Below are positions 61,118 to 64,000 of a stretch of 64,000 bases of DNA, in pieces. Position numbers and translations under genes: made by a program. The stretch is from NCBI GenBank assembly GCA_029844215.1, contig CM056728.1, forward strand, positions 84,629,676-84,693,675, read 5' to 3'. The notes under the pieces were generated by a model. It saw only the letters and a program-made list of their open reading frames with translations. It ran no database searches and was not told the origin of the DNA. Position 1 is the stretch's first letter, and every line of letters starts with the position of its first letter. The stretch is from Przewalskia tangutica. Taxonomy: Eukaryota > Streptophyta > Magnoliopsida > Solanales > Solanaceae.

Positions 61118-61550
61118 TATCCGTGGTTGGCTTTCGTACTTGCCCCGCCTCGTGGCCGATTCGCCTTGGTATCGGTAGTTAGCCTTCGCACTTGCCCTGC
61201 TCGGTTTAGTGGCGAAGTCTCGTGATACGCGGTATCCGTAGTTAGCCCTCAGATTTGCCCCGGCCACCACGTGACACGCTTTGGTATCCGTAGTTGGCTT
61301 TCGTGACGCCTTCGTGGCGAGTCTCGTGATACGCCTTGGTATCCGTAGTTAGCTCGCATTTGCCCCGGCCAGCCACGTGACACCGGCTTTGGTATCCGTA
61401 GTTGGCTTCAGATTTCCCGTGACGCCTTCGTGGTTTGGTTGTATAGTATTGTTAGTACGCTTTGGTATCCGTAGTTGGCTTTGACTTGCCCCGGCCGATT
61501 GATGACGCGCTCGTATCCGGTAGTTAGCCTTCGTACTTGCCCCGCACGGT
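61118..61550 (+). repeat. LTR sub-repeat array (C2), about eight units
   Basis: Same core as 55251-55702 with ctgg replaced by ccg in almost every unit (tatccgtag for tatctggtag). Confidence 0.8.
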
Positions 61551-62217
61551 TTTATGACTCAGTGGGACTCGTGTTTATATGTACTCCTTGGTGTTATTAT
61601 ATCATAGATCGCCAGCTGGCGAAGGTATTCCACGCATGATTGATGTTGAGGCGTGAGACCCATAGTTATATTTGAGTGATGACTTGGAGGCGCGAGTCCC
61701 CGACTTACGTGGATCGCTATTTATCAGGATCGTAGTTTGTTATCATACATGTCTCCCGCTTTATATAGACTACTATGATTTCATTTACGATTTTCGCCAC
61801 ATACTGTACTGCCAGATCGACTCTTCGGGCCGCGCTCACGCCGCAGTAAAGGTACATCGGTTGTTGACCTCGCCATGTGATCACGATTAAGCGTATTGTG
61901 AAGCTCCGCTTCTCCGAGGCTTATCTTTTGGTATAGTCCTCACATCGAGGTACTTGTACATCTGTGGTATGGCGGCCGCCCCGTCATGTTGTATAAAAAC
62001 TCTGTGAGGTCCGTAGCATCACTGTGGCGGGGTTTGTAAGGCGATGTAATCGCTCAAACTTTGTATATATATATATGCCGAAGGCGACTTTCTCCGATAA
62101 AATGTGTCTCATTTACATTTGATTCATGTCTTGTTTTTATGTTCCGCTGATTTCTCCGATGTATGACTACTGGGTGCCGTAAGGCACCAAGAACTGCCCT
62201 GAACGTCGTGACAAAAG

Positions 62218-62229
62218 TGGTATCAGAGC
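62218..62229 (+). other. Primer-binding site, second unit of C (intact)
   Basis: TGGTATCAGAGC, four bases after the LTR end; complementary to the 3' end of initiator Met tRNA. Confidence 0.9.
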
Positions 62230-62832
62230 GCTTAATCCTGAAAGTGTCTACGCATCGCGGTTCAGTAGAGTCTTGATTATCGGTGTGTTGTGCACCACAT
62301 CTATAATCGTGAGGTCGCAGGACATTTAGGATTGGTTTCATTCTTCTCATTCCGAGATCGTGCCTTAGAGCCGTGTTATAAGTTGGACCCTCCGACGTAA
62401 TTTCGTTTTACCGCTATGCCTCCAGCAAGGCAACCCGCCCAGATGGGCAAGGCAATGCGGAGCCGCTAGTAGGACGCAGAGGAGTACGGCGCAGCCCGCC
62501 ATTACACGAGATAGTGCTTGAGACGGCGAGTTTTGCGCCGCCACCCCAGTTTAGAGTCGCAGAAGCTAGAGCCGCAGCAGTGCTCACGATACCACAAGAC
62601 TGAACCTCCACCCCACACCGAGCAGAGGAGACGGGTACAAAGAGATGGCCCGCTTATTGGCCGTGATATTGGCAAGGCACGAGATAAGCCGACGCATGAT
62701 TCCGCACGTAGTACCGTAGTCCACCCGAGAGCGATAGTTTGAGATCGCGGACTTTTCGAGCCGCAGCCCGCCGTTGTTTTACGTCGAGGCCCGAGGGCGA
62801 TCCGCAGGAGTTCATTCGACAGCGATTCGATC

Positions 62833-63609
62833 ATGAGAGTGATCAAGGCTTCGGAGACCGAGTCGGTGGTCTTAGGTTCGCATCGGCTGCGTGATACTGC
62901 AGTCGACTGGTTTGATTCGTGGGAGCTGTCCCGGGGAGAGTATGCACTTCTAGCCGTATGGGACGAGTTCTCAGGGGCATTTCTTGCACATTTCTTGCCT
63001 CCACAGATAAGAAGGGCACGGGCCGACAGATTTTTGATATTGAGGCAGGACGGGCGTACGGTTCGGGAGTACAATGTGGAGTTTGACTCATTAGCTCGGT
63101 ACGTCCCCGCGTTAGTAGCCGACATGGGGGACAGAGTACACCGCTACGTCACCGGGCTAGATGACTACTTGGCAGAGGCTTGTTCGGGTGTAGCTCTTCA
63201 GTCGGGCATGGACATTGCCCGCATGCAGGCTTATGCACTTGGGTGTGAGGAGCGGAGAGGTCGACGGAATGACCGAGATCAGCAGAAGAGGGCCAGGACA
63301 GCAGGGTCCTTTGGTAACTTTCAAGGCGGACCGCCTCAGCAGCAGGCTAGTTATGTACCTCCGTCAGTACAGAGTGGTCCTCCACAGCCTTCAGGGCGTC
63401 CAGGGTATTCAGGAGCAGGTCAGGACTCCAAGGTTTTAGATTTTCAGGGGAGTAGGAGTGCTCGCCGGATGAGGTCACCCTTGTCTCAGTGTGGCCGTTG
63501 TGGAAAAATTCATAAGGGAAAGTGTCGTACTAATTTGGGAGATTGTTATGCTTGCGGCCAACAGGGCCATTTGGCGAGATCGTCCACCGCAGGTAGCATC
63601 GTGGGTTAG
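62833..63609 (+). CDS. gag: gag, second unit of element C (best-preserved copy; gene spans about 62416-63714)
   Basis: Gag polyprotein that assembles particles and binds element RNA. The open stretch is 258 codons. It holds the retrotransposon-gag capsid core (AVDWFDSWELSRGEYALLAV, FLAHFLPP, EYNVEFDSLARYVP, VHRYVTGLDDYL, GMDIARMQAYALG), then a Q/P/S-rich linker, CGRCGKIHKGKC, and a second knuckle CYACGQQGHLAR that lacks its final Cys because the frame is lost at 63577-63590. The gene start is the ATG at 62416 (MPP), but 62416-62832 is shifted. The true stop is TAG 63712-63714 after a Gly/Arg-rich tail, as in element A. Capsid type resembles Del/Tekay chromoviruses. Confidence 0.8.
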   Translation: MRVIKASETESVVLGSHRLRDTAVDWFDSWELSRGEYALLAVWDEFSGAFLAHFLPPQIRRARADRFLILRQDGRTVREYNVEFDSLARYVPALVADMGDRVHRYVTGLDDYLAEACSGVALQSGMDIARMQAYALGCEERRGRRNDRDQQKRARTAGSFGNFQGGPPQQQASYVPPSVQSGPPQPSGRPGYSGAGQDSKVLDFQGSRSARRMRSPLSQCGRCGKIHKGKCRTNLGDCYACGQQGHLARSSTAGSIVG

Positions 63610-63714
63610 CATGCACTACGAGATCGGGCCAGTTCTTCACCTTCCATAGCTAGGCAGGATGTTCATACACCGGCAGGCCACGGCAGAGGTCGCGGTGGAA
63701 GTTCCCAGTTTTAG

Positions 63715-64000
63715 CGGTCCTTTGAACCGCCTATTTTTTTCCAGGTATATCCTTAACCCTCTAGAGATTAGCATGCGTGATACGATGTTTATATGTTGAG
63801 CACTTTGTACAGATAGTGTTGTGTATATTGTGGTTTAGAGACATGGTTAGTTGAAAGGATAAGTATGGGACGGAAGGTATGAACCTTAGAATATTACACG
63901 TTGAGACCTTAGATGTGCGCCGCCTTGAGTAAAAGATTTATGTTTATGTTGACCTTTATCGGAGTGCAAATGTATTGTGGGATAATTCCATGGGTTGTGT
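63715..64000 (+). other. Start of the noncoding 3' internal region, second unit of C
   Basis: Nearly identical to 57836-58120. Continues past the window. Confidence 0.6.

Larger units (their letters stand above)
58768..62213 (+). repeat. LTR C2 (shared middle LTR)
   Basis: Begins TGTTATAACCCGTATTTCC and ends ACGTCGTGACA. 3446 bp. Preceded by a polypurine tract and followed by a PBS, so it has both LTR roles. Confidence 0.85.
52940..64000 (+). mobile_element. Element C: tandem LTR-internal-LTR-internal gag-only gypsy
   Basis: Plus-strand order: LTR 52940-56385, PBS, gag, noncoding, polypurine tract, LTR 58768-62213, PBS, gag, noncoding, window end. The middle LTR serves as 3' LTR of the first unit and 5' LTR of the second. 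Same family as element A by LTR, gag and polypurine tract. No pol in either internal region. Confidence 0.85.

Overview
The window is plant nuclear DNA, most likely from a Solanaceae-type dicot. It is dominated by nested LTR retrotransposons and resembles gene-poor, repeat-rich heterochromatin. Evidence: Ty3/gypsy LTRs of about 3.5 kb with Del/Tekay-like gag, a Tat/Ogre-like element, a plant L1-type LINE, a Ty1/copia remnant, a SINE-like tail of a type common in Solanaceae, and only one recognisable host gene fragment. No rRNA, tRNA, CRISPR or bacterial operon structure was seen.

Layout. 1-447: remnant with a repeated perfect palindrome. 448-13061: element A (minus), a gag-only gypsy element whose right LTR carries a plus-strand LINE (8187-11844). 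13062-14690: no recognisable repeat or gene. 14740-17165: decayed LTR-like DNA. 17656-22263: first exon of a gene resembling plant SMR-domain proteins (At5g58720 type), expanded by a GAA/CAG tract and local duplications and split by a solo LTR (19041-22133, TSD attat). 22420-23206: MITE-like and SINE-like pieces. 23360-24863 and 47007-49324: two halves of a minus-strand copia element. They are separated by gypsy element B (24864-47006, TSD aaggg), which itself holds a Tat/Ogre-like element (31847-44450) in its right LTR. 49325-52939: a related LTR (D), cut by element C. 52940-64000: element C (plus), arranged LTR-internal-LTR-internal and running off the window.

Elements A, B and C share one plan: LTRs of about 3.3-3.5 kb starting TGTTATA and ending GTCGTGACA, an initiator-Met tRNA primer site, one gag gene, a noncoding stretch of about 0.9-1.6 kb, and a polypurine tract, with no pol. 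They are therefore non-autonomous (TR-GAG-like) and would depend on enzymes supplied elsewhere. The Tat-like element also has gag only, plus an 18-bp minisatellite in its 3' region.

One pattern crosses all families. Copies are almost identical over long AT-rich tracts, but small indels and swaps cluster at CTG/CAG and at CC/GG runs, including inside primer-binding sites. I think this is at least partly a base-calling artefact at CHG-methylated sites in a long-read assembly, so many of the 'pseudogene' calls here may be overstated.
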